The notes beneath the pieces are model-generated. The model saw only the letters and a list, made by a program, of their open reading frames with translations, ran no database searches and had not been told where the DNA came from. From an uncultured Sphingobium sp. (GTDB taxonomy: Bacteria; Pseudomonadota; Alphaproteobacteria; Sphingomonadales; Sphingomonadaceae), in the NCBI GenBank assembly GCA_946885845.1, contig CAMPHJ010000012.1, positions 6,975 through 70,974 on the forward strand: DNA of 64,000 bases, read 5' to 3'. This document shows, piece by piece, positions 45,094-54,151 of this stretch. The translations under genes were made by a program, and so were the position numbers. Each line of letters begins with the position of its first letter. Positions within the stretch are counted from its first letter, which is position 1.

Positions 45094-46389
45094 TCAGACC
45101 GCGATTCGACCCGGCAAGGAAGGGACGACGCGACGCGGCTGGTCCTGCCATACGCCGCGCGTGTCATATACGGCCTTGTCGGCGCGTTCGTCCACGGGCA
45201 CGGATTTGAACATGTCATGATCGACAAGAATGACGAAAACGCTGCATTGTTCCAGAGCCGTATCGAGATCCATCAACTCCGCCCCGGTGCCAGCAAACTC
45301 CATCGGCAATGCTTGGGCATAGGGTTCGACCAGCTTTACCCGGCGCCCATAACGCCGGGCCAGCCGGGCGGCGACCTTCACGGCCGGGCTTTCGCGAAAA
45401 TCGTCGATATTCGCCTTGAACGCCAGGCCTAGGCAGGCAATGTCATCGCCCGGATATTCGTCGATCAGGTCGGAAGCGCAGGCGACGACATGTTCGGTCT
45501 TGCCATCATTGACCTCTCGCGCGGTGCGGATTAGGCGGCTGTTTTCCGGGTCGCCATGAACGATGAACCAAGGGTCGACCGCGATGCAGTGCCCGCCGAC
45601 GCCCGGCCCCGGTTGCAGGATGTTGACCCGCGGGTGCCGGTTGGCCAACCGGATGACTTCCCACACATCGATGTCCATCCGTTCGGCGATGACGGACAGT
45701 TCGTTGGCAAAAGCGATATTGACGTCGCGGAAGCTGTTTTCGACCAGCTTCACCATTTCCGCCGCCCGCGCCGTCGTCGTGATGCACGCGCCCCGCACGA
45801 ACTGGCGATAAAAGGCCAGCGCCTTGCGCGCGCAACGCGGCGTGATGCCACCGATGCAGCGATCATTGTCGATCAATTCGACCAGGATGCGACCCGGCAG
45901 GACCCGCTCAGGGCAATAGGCAATGGCAATATCACCCGCACCACCCTGACCCGGCATTTTGAGGTCGGGGCGTAGCTGGGCGATCAGGTCGCGCATGGCT
46001 TCGGTCGTGCCCACCGGCGACGTCGATTCTAGGATCACGGTGTCGCCCGCCTTCAGCACGGTAGCCACCGTCCGGGCAGCGTTCAGCACATAGGAAACGT
46101 CCGGCGCGCGATCCTGAGCCACGGGCGTGGGCACCGCGATGATGAAAACGTCGCTCGGCTCGACCTCCAGGCTGGCGCGCAGATTGCCCCGCGCCACAAC
46201 GCCCTGCACCAGCCCGTCCAGATCGACTTCTTCGATATGAACGCGGCCCGAATTGACCGTTTCCACCACATGAGCGCTGACATCGACGCCAACCACCTGG
46301 CATCCGCCACGTGCGATCAGCGCGGCGGTCGGCAGGCCGATATAGCCCAGGCCGATGACGGAAACCTTCTGATGCTTGTCGACGGGCAT
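45094..46389 (-). CDS. wecC: UDP-N-acetyl-D-mannosamine dehydrogenase
   Basis: NAD-dependent enzyme that oxidises UDP-ManNAc to UDP-ManNAcA. The 431 residues contain the N-terminal Rossmann motif GLGYIG, the VPTPV and ILESTSPVGTTE segments, and the catalytic Cys in GPGVGGHCIAVDPWFI, with HCIAVDPWF favouring the WecC group. The ATG at 46389 has AGGA upstream. It follows wecB and leads into the Wza-like gene. A related UDP-GlcNAc dehydrogenase is the alternative; the wecB neighbour makes ManNAc most likely. Confidence 0.92.
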   Translation of the reverse strand: MPVDKHQKVSVIGLGYIGLPTAALIARGGCQVVGVDVSAHVVETVNSGRVHIEEVDLDGLVQGVVARGNLRASLEVEPSDVFIIAVPTPVAQDRAPDVSYVLNAARTVATVLKAGDTVILESTSPVGTTEAMRDLIAQLRPDLKMPGQGGAGDIAIAYCPERVLPGRILVELIDNDRCIGGITPRCARKALAFYRQFVRGACITTTARAAEMVKLVENSFRDVNIAFANELSVIAERMDIDVWEVIRLANRHPRVNILQPGPGVGGHCIAVDPWFIVHGDPENSRLIRTAREVNDGKTEHVVACASDLIDEYPGDDIACLGLAFKANIDDFRESPAVKVAARLARRYGRRVKLVEPYAQALPMEFAGTGAELMDLDTALEQCSVFVILVDHDMFKSVPVDERADKAVYDTRGVWQDQPRRVVPSLPGRIAV

Positions 46390-46476
46390 GCAATAATCCT
46401 GAGAAGCCGATGATTTACATCGGTTTCTGCTCGGAAAAGCTGAAGATTTCGGTAACGCTGCCGGTTGCAACCAATA

Positions 46477-47622
46477 TCAGGCCGCTTGGTCCATCTCAGC
46501 CGCACGCGCCGCGCCGTTTGCGATGACTTGGGCGATCCGTTGTGCCGCCAGCCCATCGCCGAAGGGATTGTGCGCCCGTGCCATCGCGGCATAGGCGTCC
46601 GCGTCATCCAGCAATGCCAGCACCTCGCGCACGATCCCCGCGCGATCGGTGCCGACCAGCTTCGCCGTTCCAGCCATGACGCCTTCGGGCCTTTCTGTCG
46701 TTTCACGCATCACCAGCACGGGCTTCCCCAGTGACGGTGCCTCCTCCTGCACCCCGCCGCTGTCCGTCAGCACCAGGTCGCACATATCCAGCAGCCGCAC
46801 GAAATGGGGATAGTCCAGCGGTTCGATCATCGCGACATTGGGCAGGCTGCCCAGCACCGATTCCATCACCGGGCGCACATTGGGATTGGGGTGCACGGGA
46901 AAGATGACCGCGACATCAAGCCGAGCGGCGATGTCGGCAATGGACCGGGCGATCGCTTCCATACCTCCGCCGAAATTTTCCCGCCGATGGCTGGTCACCG
47001 CCAATATCCTTTTGCCCGCGAATCGCTTCGCCAATCCGTCGAGACCGGCAGCCAGCGACGGCGTCGATCTCAACCGCTCCCGCGTGGCCAACAACGCATC
47101 GATGACCGTATTGCCAGTGACATGGATGCCTTCGGACGCGCGATTTTCCTTCAACAGCGCGTCGGCAGCCGCCTGCGTCGGCGCGAAATTCATATCGGCG
47201 ATGCAGGCGACGACGCGGCGGTTCACCTCTTCGGGCCAGGGATGATGGATATCGCCGCTACGCAACCCGGCTTCGACATGCGCCACCGGGATTTGACGAT
47301 AATAAGCGGCCAGGCTGGCGACCATCGTGGTCAACGTGTCGCCATGCACCACCACCCGGTCAGGCCGCTCGGCATCGAACGCCTTGCCCAGTTCCACGAT
47401 CAGCTTGGCGGTCAGGCCGTCGAGCGTCTGCCCCGGCGTCATGACGTCCAAGTCAATGTCCGGCCTGATGCCTGCAATTTCCAGCACCTGATCCAGCAGT
47501 CCGCGATGCTGCGCGGTGACGATGACGCGAGTTTCCACCTGTTCGCATGCACGCAGGGCGTGGATCACGGGGAACAGCTTGATCGCCTCTGGGCGTGTCC
47601 CGAATACCACCGCAACCTTCAT
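46477..47622 (-). CDS. wecB: UDP-N-acetylglucosamine 2-epimerase (non-hydrolysing)
   Basis: Converts UDP-GlcNAc to UDP-ManNAc, the substrate of the next enzyme. The 381 residues start with VAVVFGTRPEAIKL and contain VHGDTLTT, HVEAGLRSGD, TSHRRENFGGGM and LTDSGGVQEEAPSLGKPVLV, all hallmarks of WecB/MnaA. The ATG at 47622 has AGGGGACGAAG upstream. It heads the wecB-wecC-wza-wzc run on the minus strand. It is divergent from ugd with 150 bp between. Confidence 0.96.
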   Translation of the reverse strand: MKVAVVFGTRPEAIKLFPVIHALRACEQVETRVIVTAQHRGLLDQVLEIAGIRPDIDLDVMTPGQTLDGLTAKLIVELGKAFDAERPDRVVVHGDTLTTMVASLAAYYRQIPVAHVEAGLRSGDIHHPWPEEVNRRVVACIADMNFAPTQAAADALLKENRASEGIHVTGNTVIDALLATRERLRSTPSLAAGLDGLAKRFAGKRILAVTSHRRENFGGGMEAIARSIADIAARLDVAVIFPVHPNPNVRPVMESVLGSLPNVAMIEPLDYPHFVRLLDMCDLVLTDSGGVQEEAPSLGKPVLVMRETTERPEGVMAGTAKLVGTDRAGIVREVLALLDDADAYAAMARAHNPFGDGLAAQRIAQVIANGAARAAEMDQAA

Positions 47623-47772
47623 CTTCGTCCCCTGTGCGTGCCTTTCGGCGATTTTCGCAGCAAATCGTAACCATCCTCTGAACAAGGGGTAACTCCGACG
47701 CGCGCTTTCGCACGCGCAAGGACCTGTGCTAGGGCGCGGTCAACCTTTCATTTCAAAGGACTGCGGAAGTTT

Positions 47773-49095
47773 ATGAAGATCACGATGATCGGCACCGGAT
47801 ATGTGGGCCTGGTATCGGGCGCCTGCTTTGCCGATTTCGGCCACGACGTTGTCTGCGTGGATAAGGTGGCGGAAAAAATCCAGGCCATCGAATCCGGTCG
47901 CATGCCCATTTTCGAGCCGGGGCTTGACCAACTGGTCGCCAACAACGCTTCCGCCGGACGCCTGACCTTCACGACCGATCTGGCGGCGGGGGTGAAGGGC
48001 GCGGACGCGATCTTCATCGCCGTGGGCACGCCGTCGCGCCGGGGCGATGGCCATGCCGACCTTAGCTATGTCTATGCAGCCGCACGCGAAATCGCGGAAT
48101 CGCTGGACGGGCCGACGGTCATCGTCACCAAATCCACTGTCCCCGTCGGCACCGGGGATGAAGTCGAACGCATCGTCAAGGAAGTGCGGCCCGATCTCGA
48201 CATTCAGGTCGTGTCCAATCCCGAATTTCTGCGCGAAGGCGCGGCCATCGGCGATTTCAAGCGCCCCGACCGCGTTGTCGTCGGCACCACGGGCAGTGAA
48301 CGAGCGATCGCAGTGATGGCGCAGGTCTATCGCCCGTTGAACCTCAACCAGGCGCCCGTCATGTTCACTGGACGGCGCACGGCGGAACTCATCAAATATG
48401 CCGCCAACGCCTTCCTGGCGACGAAGATCACGTTCATCAACGAAATGGCCGACCTGTGCGAAGCGGTCGGCGCGGAAGTGCAGGAAGTGTCCCGCGGCAT
48501 CGGACTCGACAATCGCATCGGGTCCAAATTCCTGCATGCCGGACCCGGCTATGGCGGCTCCTGCTTCCCCAAGGATACGCTGGCCCTGGTCAAGACCGGG
48601 CAGGATTATGATACGCCGATCCGCATCGTCGAAACGGTCGTGCAGGTAAACGACCTTCGGAAAAGGGCGATGGGCCGCAAGATCGTGAAGGCGCTGGGCG
48701 GCGACGCGCGCGGCAAGAAAGTCGCCCTGCTGGGCCTAACCTTCAAACCCAACACCGACGACATGCGCGACGCACCCAGCCTGGCCATCGTCCAGGCGCT
48801 GGAAGATGCGGGGGCAAAGATCACCGCTTATGACCCAGAAGGCATGGACGTCGCCGCGCCGATGATGCCCAGCGTCACCATGACGCGCGATGCCTATGAA
48901 GCAGCGGCTGGCGCAGACGCGCTGGTCCTGGTGACCGAATGGGATATTTTCCGCGCGCTTGACCTCAAGCGCCTCGCCGGGTCGATGAACACGCCGCTGC
49001 TGATCGACCTGCGCAACATCTATCCCAGCGCCGAAGCGGAAGAGGCGGGCTTCTCCCTCATCCGGGTGGGCGGCAAAGGCGTGACCGCCGAATGA
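47773..49095 (+). CDS. ugd: UDP-glucose 6-dehydrogenase
   Basis: Makes UDP-glucuronate for surface polysaccharide or lipid glycosylation. The 440 residues have MIGTGYVGLVSGACFADFGH at the start, the TKSTVPVGTGDEV region and the catalytic Cys in GPGYGGSCFPKDT. The final TEWDIFRALDL region is normal for Ugd. It is divergent from wecB. A 41-codon frame overlaps its stop by 4 nt, and a strong hairpin follows within that frame. Confidence 0.96.
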   Translation: MKITMIGTGYVGLVSGACFADFGHDVVCVDKVAEKIQAIESGRMPIFEPGLDQLVANNASAGRLTFTTDLAAGVKGADAIFIAVGTPSRRGDGHADLSYVYAAAREIAESLDGPTVIVTKSTVPVGTGDEVERIVKEVRPDLDIQVVSNPEFLREGAAIGDFKRPDRVVVGTTGSERAIAVMAQVYRPLNLNQAPVMFTGRRTAELIKYAANAFLATKITFINEMADLCEAVGAEVQEVSRGIGLDNRIGSKFLHAGPGYGGSCFPKDTLALVKTGQDYDTPIRIVETVVQVNDLRKRAMGRKIVKALGGDARGKKVALLGLTFKPNTDDMRDAPSLAIVQALEDAGAKITAYDPEGMDVAAPMMPSVTMTRDAYEAAAGADALVLVTEWDIFRALDLKRLAGSMNTPLLIDLRNIYPSAEAEEAGFSLIRVGGKGVTAE

Positions 49096-49217
49096 AGCTG
49101 GCGCCGAAGGGAGGGCGGGACCACCACGCCCTCCCCCGCCTGCATCACTGGATGATCGCCGCCGCGCTTCTTTTCATCATCACGCTGGCCGTGCCGGTGA
49201 TGGCCGGACTGACCTGA
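49092..49217 (+). CDS. Candidate 41-aa single-pass membrane peptide coupled to ugd
   Basis: The ATG overlaps the ugd stop (ATGA). The frame encodes a basic, His-rich N-terminus and one strong hydrophobic segment (WMIAAALLFIITLAVPVMAG). Coupling and membrane character support a small gene; the GC-rich hairpin inside the frame and lack of known relatives argue for caution. Function unknown. Confidence 0.4.
   Translation: MKLAPKGGRDHHALPRLHHWMIAAALLFIITLAVPVMAGLT
49109..49135 (+). terminator. GC-rich hairpin after ugd
   Basis: A perfect 9-bp stem (GGGAGGGCG / CGCCCTCCC) with a 9-nt loop lies 14 nt after the ugd stop. It lacks a T tract, so it may slow or end transcription only in part, or protect the ugd mRNA. 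Confidence 0.45.
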
Positions 49218-49248
49218 CCCTCTGGCGCACGATGCCCACGATCGGGGT

Positions 49249-50106
49249 TCAGGCCTTCAGCTTCCATCCCCGGCGCAGCAACGTGTAGCATAGCATCCCC
49301 AGCGCGATGTTCAGCACCAGCAACACGATGCTGCCCACCACGACGTCGCCATCGGCGGCAGCGACGAAGCCATAGCGAAAACCGGAAATGGCATAGAAAA
49401 ACGGGTTCGCATGACTGATCGCCTGGAATATGGGCGCCAGCCGGTCGACGGAATAAAAAGTGCCCGACAACAGGGTCATCGGCCCAATCACGAAATTCGT
49501 GATGGCGGCCGCATGGTCGAACTTTTCCGCCCAGATTGACGTCAGCACACCGATGAAGGCGGTCAGCGCCGACCCCATCAGGCCAAACCAGATAATCGCC
49601 CACGGGTGCGCAGGCGTCACATGCACGCCCGGCCACAGGGCCATCGCCCCCCACAGCGCCAGTCCGACGCACAGCGCACGGGTCATCGCCGCACCCACCA
49701 AAGCCAGCAACAGCTCGCTGTTGGACAAGGGCGGCATCAGATAGTCGATCAACGTCCCCTGCATCTTGCCTGCCAGCAGGGAAAAGCTGCTGTTGGCGAA
49801 CGCGTTGTTCATCATGCCCATGATCATCAGGCCGGGCGCAATGAAATCGGCGAAAGGAACGCCCAGCACCTGGCGACCCGACCCATTTCCGCCACCCAGA
49901 GCGATCGTAAAGATCACCAGGAACATCAAAGTCGTCACGGCGGGGGCCCAGATGGTCTGCAACTGGACCTTCATGAAGCGCCGGACCTCCTTGCGATACA
50001 GCGCACGCATCCCGGCCCAGTTGACGTTGCGGATCACCATTTCCCCCGGTTCGTGGAAGGGCGGGCGCGAGGAGGCGTTTGTCGAAAATTGGGGCTGGTC
50101 GTTCAT
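49249..50106 (-). CDS. ABC-2 type transporter permease without adjacent ATPase
   Basis: Inner-membrane subunit of an ABC exporter, 285 residues with about six membrane segments. The N-terminal MRALYRKEVRRFMKVQLQTI and the FIAPGLMIMGMMNNAFANSSF, LSGTFYSVDRLAPIF and NPFFYAISGFRYGF blocks are those of the YadH/NodJ group. It resembles the permease at 22636-23406. No ATP-binding gene is beside it, so its ATPase must be encoded elsewhere. The nearby polysaccharide locus suggests glycan export, but this is only context. Confidence 0.9.
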   Translation of the reverse strand: MNDQPQFSTNASSRPPFHEPGEMVIRNVNWAGMRALYRKEVRRFMKVQLQTIWAPAVTTLMFLVIFTIALGGGNGSGRQVLGVPFADFIAPGLMIMGMMNNAFANSSFSLLAGKMQGTLIDYLMPPLSNSELLLALVGAAMTRALCVGLALWGAMALWPGVHVTPAHPWAIIWFGLMGSALTAFIGVLTSIWAEKFDHAAAITNFVIGPMTLLSGTFYSVDRLAPIFQAISHANPFFYAISGFRYGFVAAADGDVVVGSIVLLVLNIALGMLCYTLLRRGWKLKA

Positions 50107-50209
50107 GATGGGATCGACTATCGGCTGGCCTGATATGCCGCAAGGGCGTTGTGTGCGGAATTGCGCGTCCCATATAGGGCGCGAACCGAATATTTTGAGG
50201 AGTCATTCA

Positions 50210-50911
50210 TTGTCCTGGACCGACGAGCGCATCGACCAGCTCAAGGCAATGTGGGAAAAAGGCCTGACCGCCAGCCAGATTGCCGAAGAACTGGGTGGCG
50301 TCAGCCGCAACGCGGTGATCGGCAAGGCGCATCGCCTGGGCCTGCAGTCGCGTCCGTCGCCCGTCAAGGCGAACGACGCGCCCAAAAAGGCCGCGCCTGC
50401 TGTCCGCAAGCCTGCACCTGTCGCCCCAGTTGCGGCAGCGCCCAAGCCTGCGCCCGCGCCACAGAGCACAACCGCTCGCGCTGCGCCGCCCGCCGCCGCA
50501 CCAGTCGCTCCCTCCGCATCGGCAGGGGGCGGGGCGGGAGCAGCGCCCGCCAATGACGCGCCCGCCGCGCCGCAGCCACGTATCATTTCCGTCGGCCCCG
50601 GCGGCTTCCTGCGGCAGGGTCCCGGCGACCAGCAGGCGCCGATCCCGCCCGCGCCGCCACGCCGCCTGGTTCCTGCCAAGCCCAGCGCGGAAATCGCGGG
50701 CAAGACGTCGCTGCTCGACCTGACCGAACGCATCTGCAAATGGCCGATGGGCCATCCGGGCGAACCGGATTTCCACTTTTGCGGCGAAACGGTGAACCCC
50801 GGCTTCCCTTATTGCGTGGAACATTGCGGCCGTGCCTATCAGGCGCAGCTGCCACGCGGCACGCGTCGTCCGCCCCCGCCACTGCCCTTCGGTGGCCCGC
50901 GCGTTCGCTGA
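50210..50911 (+). CDS. gcrA: GcrA-type cell cycle regulator
   Basis: Sigma70-binding transcription factor that activates genes with CcrM-methylated GANTC promoters in alphaproteobacteria. The 233 residues start with the N-terminal HTH SWTDERIDQLKAMWEKGL followed by TASQIAEELGGVSRNAVIGK. A long Ala/Pro-rich linker (about 60-160) leads to the C-terminal Cys/His-containing domain (CKWPMGHPGEPDFHFCG...YCVEHC). The start is a TTG at 50210, set by GAGGAG 8 nt upstream and by the conserved first residues; the longer upstream frame is rejected. A clear terminator follows. Confidence 0.95.
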   Translation: MSWTDERIDQLKAMWEKGLTASQIAEELGGVSRNAVIGKAHRLGLQSRPSPVKANDAPKKAAPAVRKPAPVAPVAAAPKPAPAPQSTTARAAPPAAAPVAPSASAGGGAGAAPANDAPAAPQPRIISVGPGGFLRQGPGDQQAPIPPAPPRRLVPAKPSAEIAGKTSLLDLTERICKWPMGHPGEPDFHFCGETVNPGFPYCVEHCGRAYQAQLPRGTRRPPPPLPFGGPRVR

Positions 50912-50942
50912 CCCTGCGCACATCAAAAATTGGAAATATAGG

Positions 50943-50976
50943 GAGGCCGATCCATCGTGATCGGCCTCTTCTTCTT
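50943..50976 (+). terminator. Rho-independent terminator of gcrA
   Basis: A perfect 10-bp stem (GAGGCCGATC / GATCGGCCTC) with a 6-nt loop is followed by TTCTTCTT. It lies 31 nt after the gcrA stop, before parE. Confidence 0.88.
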
Positions 50977-51019
50977 GGCTGACTTGCACCTGTCGCTGAC
51001 CCGCTTATAGCTGGTGGCC

Positions 51020-52993
51020 ATGTCCGATCTGTTTCAGAGCCAGCCGCTCAGCTCCCCCGGTTACGACGCGTCTTCGATCGAAGTCCTTGAAGGGCTGGAG
51101 CCTGTTCGTCGCCGTCCCGGCATGTATATCGGCGGCACGGACGAACGCGCGCTTCACCACCTCGCCAGCGAAGTGCTGGATAACAGCATGGACGAAGCCG
51201 TTGCGGGGCATGCGACACGGATCGAAGTCACGCTGGAACCGGGCAATCGCCTGACCATCACGGACAATGGTCGCGGCATCCCCGTCGATCCGCATCCCAA
51301 ATTTCCCGGCAAGTCCGCCCTGGAAGTGATCCTGACCACCCTCCATTCGGGCGGCAAGTTCACTGACAAGGCTTATGCGACCTCCGGCGGCCTGCACGGC
51401 GTGGGCGTCAGCGTTGTGAACGCCCTGTCGTCGGTGACCGTCGTGGAAGTCGCGCGCAACAAGGAACTGTTTCGTCAGAGCTTCGCGCAAGGCTTGCCAA
51501 CCAGCGGCCTGGAAAAGGTGGGGGCTGCGCCGAATCGACGGGGTACATCGGTCAGTTTCATTCCCGATCAGGAGATTTTCGGGGAGCAGAAGTTCAAACC
51601 CACCCGCCTCTATCGCCTTGCCCGTTCGAAGGCCTATCTGTTCGCTGGCGTCGAAATTCGTTGGAAATGCGCGCCTGAACTGATCAGCGACGACACGCCA
51701 CCCGAAGCTGTATTTCAGTTTCCCGGCGGTCTGGCGGACCATCTGAAGGAACAGGTCGGAAATCGTGAATGCGCCACCAGCGCTTTTTTCTCCGGCAGCC
51801 AGGATTTCCCCGATACCGTTGGTCGCGTCGAATGGGCGGTCGCTTGGCCGCTGTGGTCGGACGGCAGCTATAGCTGGTATTGCAACACGATCCCGACCCC
51901 CGATGGCGGCACCCACGAAGCCGGTCTACGCGCGGCCTTGGTCAAGGGCATCCGCGCCTTTGGCGAACTGGTGGGGCAAAAAAAGTCGAAGGACATCACC
52001 GCTGACGACATCGTCACTTCGTCAGAGATCATGCTGTCCGTCTTCATCCGCGATCCTCAGTTTCAAAGCCAGACCAAGGATCGCCTGACCAGCCCCGAAG
52101 CGGCGCGCCTGGTCGAAAACGCCGTGCGCGACCATTTCGATCATTATCTGTCCGATCATATGGAACGCGGCAAGGCGCTGCTGGCTTACGTGATCGACCG
52201 CATGGACGAACGGCTGAAGCGTAAGGCCGAAAAGGAAATCAAGCGCAAGACCGCAACCTCCGCGCGCAAGCTGCGCTTGCCCGGCAAGCTGACCGATTGT
52301 TCGACCGACAGCCCCGAAGGCACTGAAATCTTCTTGGTCGAAGGCGATTCCGCTGGCGGGTCGGCGAAACAGGCGCGTGACCGCAAGACCCAGGCGATCC
52401 TGCCCCTGCGCGGCAAGATATTGAACGTGGCTTCGGCGAATATGGCCAAGATCCTGGCAAACCAGGAAATTGCCGACATGATCCTGGCGTTCGGCTGCGG
52501 CACGCGAAAGGACTGCAACCCCGACAATCTTCGTTACGAACGCATCGTCATCATGACCGACGCCGACGTGGACGGGGCGCATATCGCCACGCTGCTCATG
52601 ACGTTCTTCTTCCAGGAAATGCCCGAACTGGTCCGGCGCGGTCATCTCTACCTCGCCCAGCCGCCGCTCTATCGGCTCGTCGCGGGTGGCAAGAGCGCCT
52701 ATGCCAAGGATGACGCCCATCGCGAGGAACTGCTGGCCAAGGAATTCAAGGGCAAGAAGGTCGAAGTCAGCCGGTTCAAGGGGCTAGGCGAAATGAACGC
52801 CATCCAGTTACGGGAAACCACCATGGACCCGAAAACCCGCAGCCTCATCCGCATCACCCTGCCCGATGACATTGAAGATCGGCAACAGGTCCGCGAACTT
52901 GTGGAACGGCTGATGGGGACCAATCCCGCGCACCGCTTCGCCTTCATCCAGGAAAACGCCGCCACGGTGGACGAAGAAGCCATCGACGCCTGA
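51020..52993 (+). CDS. parE: DNA topoisomerase IV subunit B
   Basis: ATPase subunit of topoisomerase IV. The 657 residues contain the GHKL ATP site (VLDNSMDEA, DNGRGIPVD, GGLHGVGVSVVNALS), the transducer domain and the Toprim domain with EGDSAGGSA, PLRGKILN and DADVDGAHI. ParE rather than GyrB is indicated by the overall length and the presence of parC in the same window. The ATG at 51020 is preferred over a GTG two codons upstream. Confidence 0.95.
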   Translation: MSDLFQSQPLSSPGYDASSIEVLEGLEPVRRRPGMYIGGTDERALHHLASEVLDNSMDEAVAGHATRIEVTLEPGNRLTITDNGRGIPVDPHPKFPGKSALEVILTTLHSGGKFTDKAYATSGGLHGVGVSVVNALSSVTVVEVARNKELFRQSFAQGLPTSGLEKVGAAPNRRGTSVSFIPDQEIFGEQKFKPTRLYRLARSKAYLFAGVEIRWKCAPELISDDTPPEAVFQFPGGLADHLKEQVGNRECATSAFFSGSQDFPDTVGRVEWAVAWPLWSDGSYSWYCNTIPTPDGGTHEAGLRAALVKGIRAFGELVGQKKSKDITADDIVTSSEIMLSVFIRDPQFQSQTKDRLTSPEAARLVENAVRDHFDHYLSDHMERGKALLAYVIDRMDERLKRKAEKEIKRKTATSARKLRLPGKLTDCSTDSPEGTEIFLVEGDSAGGSAKQARDRKTQAILPLRGKILNVASANMAKILANQEIADMILAFGCGTRKDCNPDNLRYERIVIMTDADVDGAHIATLLMTFFFQEMPELVRRGHLYLAQPPLYRLVAGGKSAYAKDDAHREELLAKEFKGKKVEVSRFKGLGEMNAIQLRETTMDPKTRSLIRITLPDDIEDRQQVRELVERLMGTNPAHRFAFIQENAATVDEEAIDA

Positions 52994-53091
52994 TCGGGCG
53001 GCCTGACGTCGCGCCCCGCCTTTCATGGCTACCCCCGCGTTAACCAGAGCGGGCCACGGGATGTTCAACCTTCTGCGCGATACCCGCCGAC

Positions 53092-54138
53092 ATGGCAGGC
53101 TTCGCCCACCCCCTTCGCATCGCGGTCAGCGCCGCGCCCGCCCTGCTGCTGGCCGTGAATGCCGGAGCGGCCCAGGCGGAAATGCATCTGTCGCCCGCGC
53201 GCCCCGCGTCGACATCGGGCACCTTGAACTATGGCAATGCGGATCGCGTGGCGTCGACGCTGCTGGCCGGCGGCATGAGCCGTCTTACCGCGATCAGCGC
53301 ACAACAGGGCAGCACTTCCCCCCTTCCATGGACCGCCGCGTTCGTTGAACCGCAGGCGATCGTCAACGAAGGGCGCATCAAAAAGATGCTGGCGCATATG
53401 CCGGGCTGGGAATTGCAGGGCATCCGCCTGACACTGGGCCAGCCCGCTGTCAGCTATCGTCAGCCCGACCTGATGCCAGCATTCATGCGCGGCTTTATCG
53501 CGGCACCGGCGACCAGCGTTCAGGCCGCAGCCAGCATCTTGCCGGAAACAGCGCCACTGCCGTCCCAACCTGTCGACGCCCCCCGGAATGGCCAGCCCGA
53601 TATTTTTGGTTCGGTCGCAATGGCAGTGTCCCGCACGCCGCTCGACGGCAAGTGGGCTGCGGTCGCCCGCTCCGCCCCGACCGCATCGATCCCCGCCAGC
53701 CTGCTTCGATCCGCCCGGGCGGCGCAGGGGCTGCAGCGGATCGAAATGGTAAATCGCTGGGTCAATGGCCGCCTGCGCTTCGTGAATGACCCCCAGGGTG
53801 GAGACGTCTGGACTTCGGCGATGCAGTCACTGCAGCGCGGCGCAGGCGATTGCGAAGACTATGCCATCGCGAAAATGCAGCTTTTGGCCGCCGCTGGCTT
53901 CGACCGCCGTGCAATGTTCCTGGTCATCGCGCGGGATCTGGTCCGCCGGGCCGATCACGCCGTACTTGCGGTACGGGTCGATGGCCAGTTGATGATCCTG
54001 GACAATATGACGGACCGCGTTCTTCCGTCGTCAGCGGTCAGCGATTATCGACCGATCATGAGCTTCAACGCCTTTGGCCGATGGACGCACGGCTATCGGG
54101 TAAGCACCCCACAGCCGGTGCAGTTCGCGGCGCGCTGA
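53092..54138 (+). CDS. LapG-like periplasmic transglutaminase-type cysteine protease (BTLCP)
   Basis: Periplasmic protease of the bacterial transglutaminase-like family; LapG members cut the N-terminal anchor of giant adhesins to release them. The 348 residues have a signal peptide (about 1-29) and the triad Cys254 (in DCEDYAIAK), His289 (RADHAV) and Asp304 (ILDN). The N-terminal 170 residues are a longer, low-complexity lead than in Pseudomonas LapG. It converges on the HlyD-type gene with 13 nt between, so it is next to the secretion operon but separately transcribed. The adhesin as substrate is inferred from context. Confidence 0.9.
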   Translation: MAGFAHPLRIAVSAAPALLLAVNAGAAQAEMHLSPARPASTSGTLNYGNADRVASTLLAGGMSRLTAISAQQGSTSPLPWTAAFVEPQAIVNEGRIKKMLAHMPGWELQGIRLTLGQPAVSYRQPDLMPAFMRGFIAAPATSVQAAASILPETAPLPSQPVDAPRNGQPDIFGSVAMAVSRTPLDGKWAAVARSAPTASIPASLLRSARAAQGLQRIEMVNRWVNGRLRFVNDPQGGDVWTSAMQSLQRGAGDCEDYAIAKMQLLAAAGFDRRAMFLVIARDLVRRADHAVLAVRVDGQLMILDNMTDRVLPSSAVSDYRPIMSFNAFGRWTHGYRVSTPQPVQFAAR

Positions 54139-54151
54139 TCAAATCGGCGTC

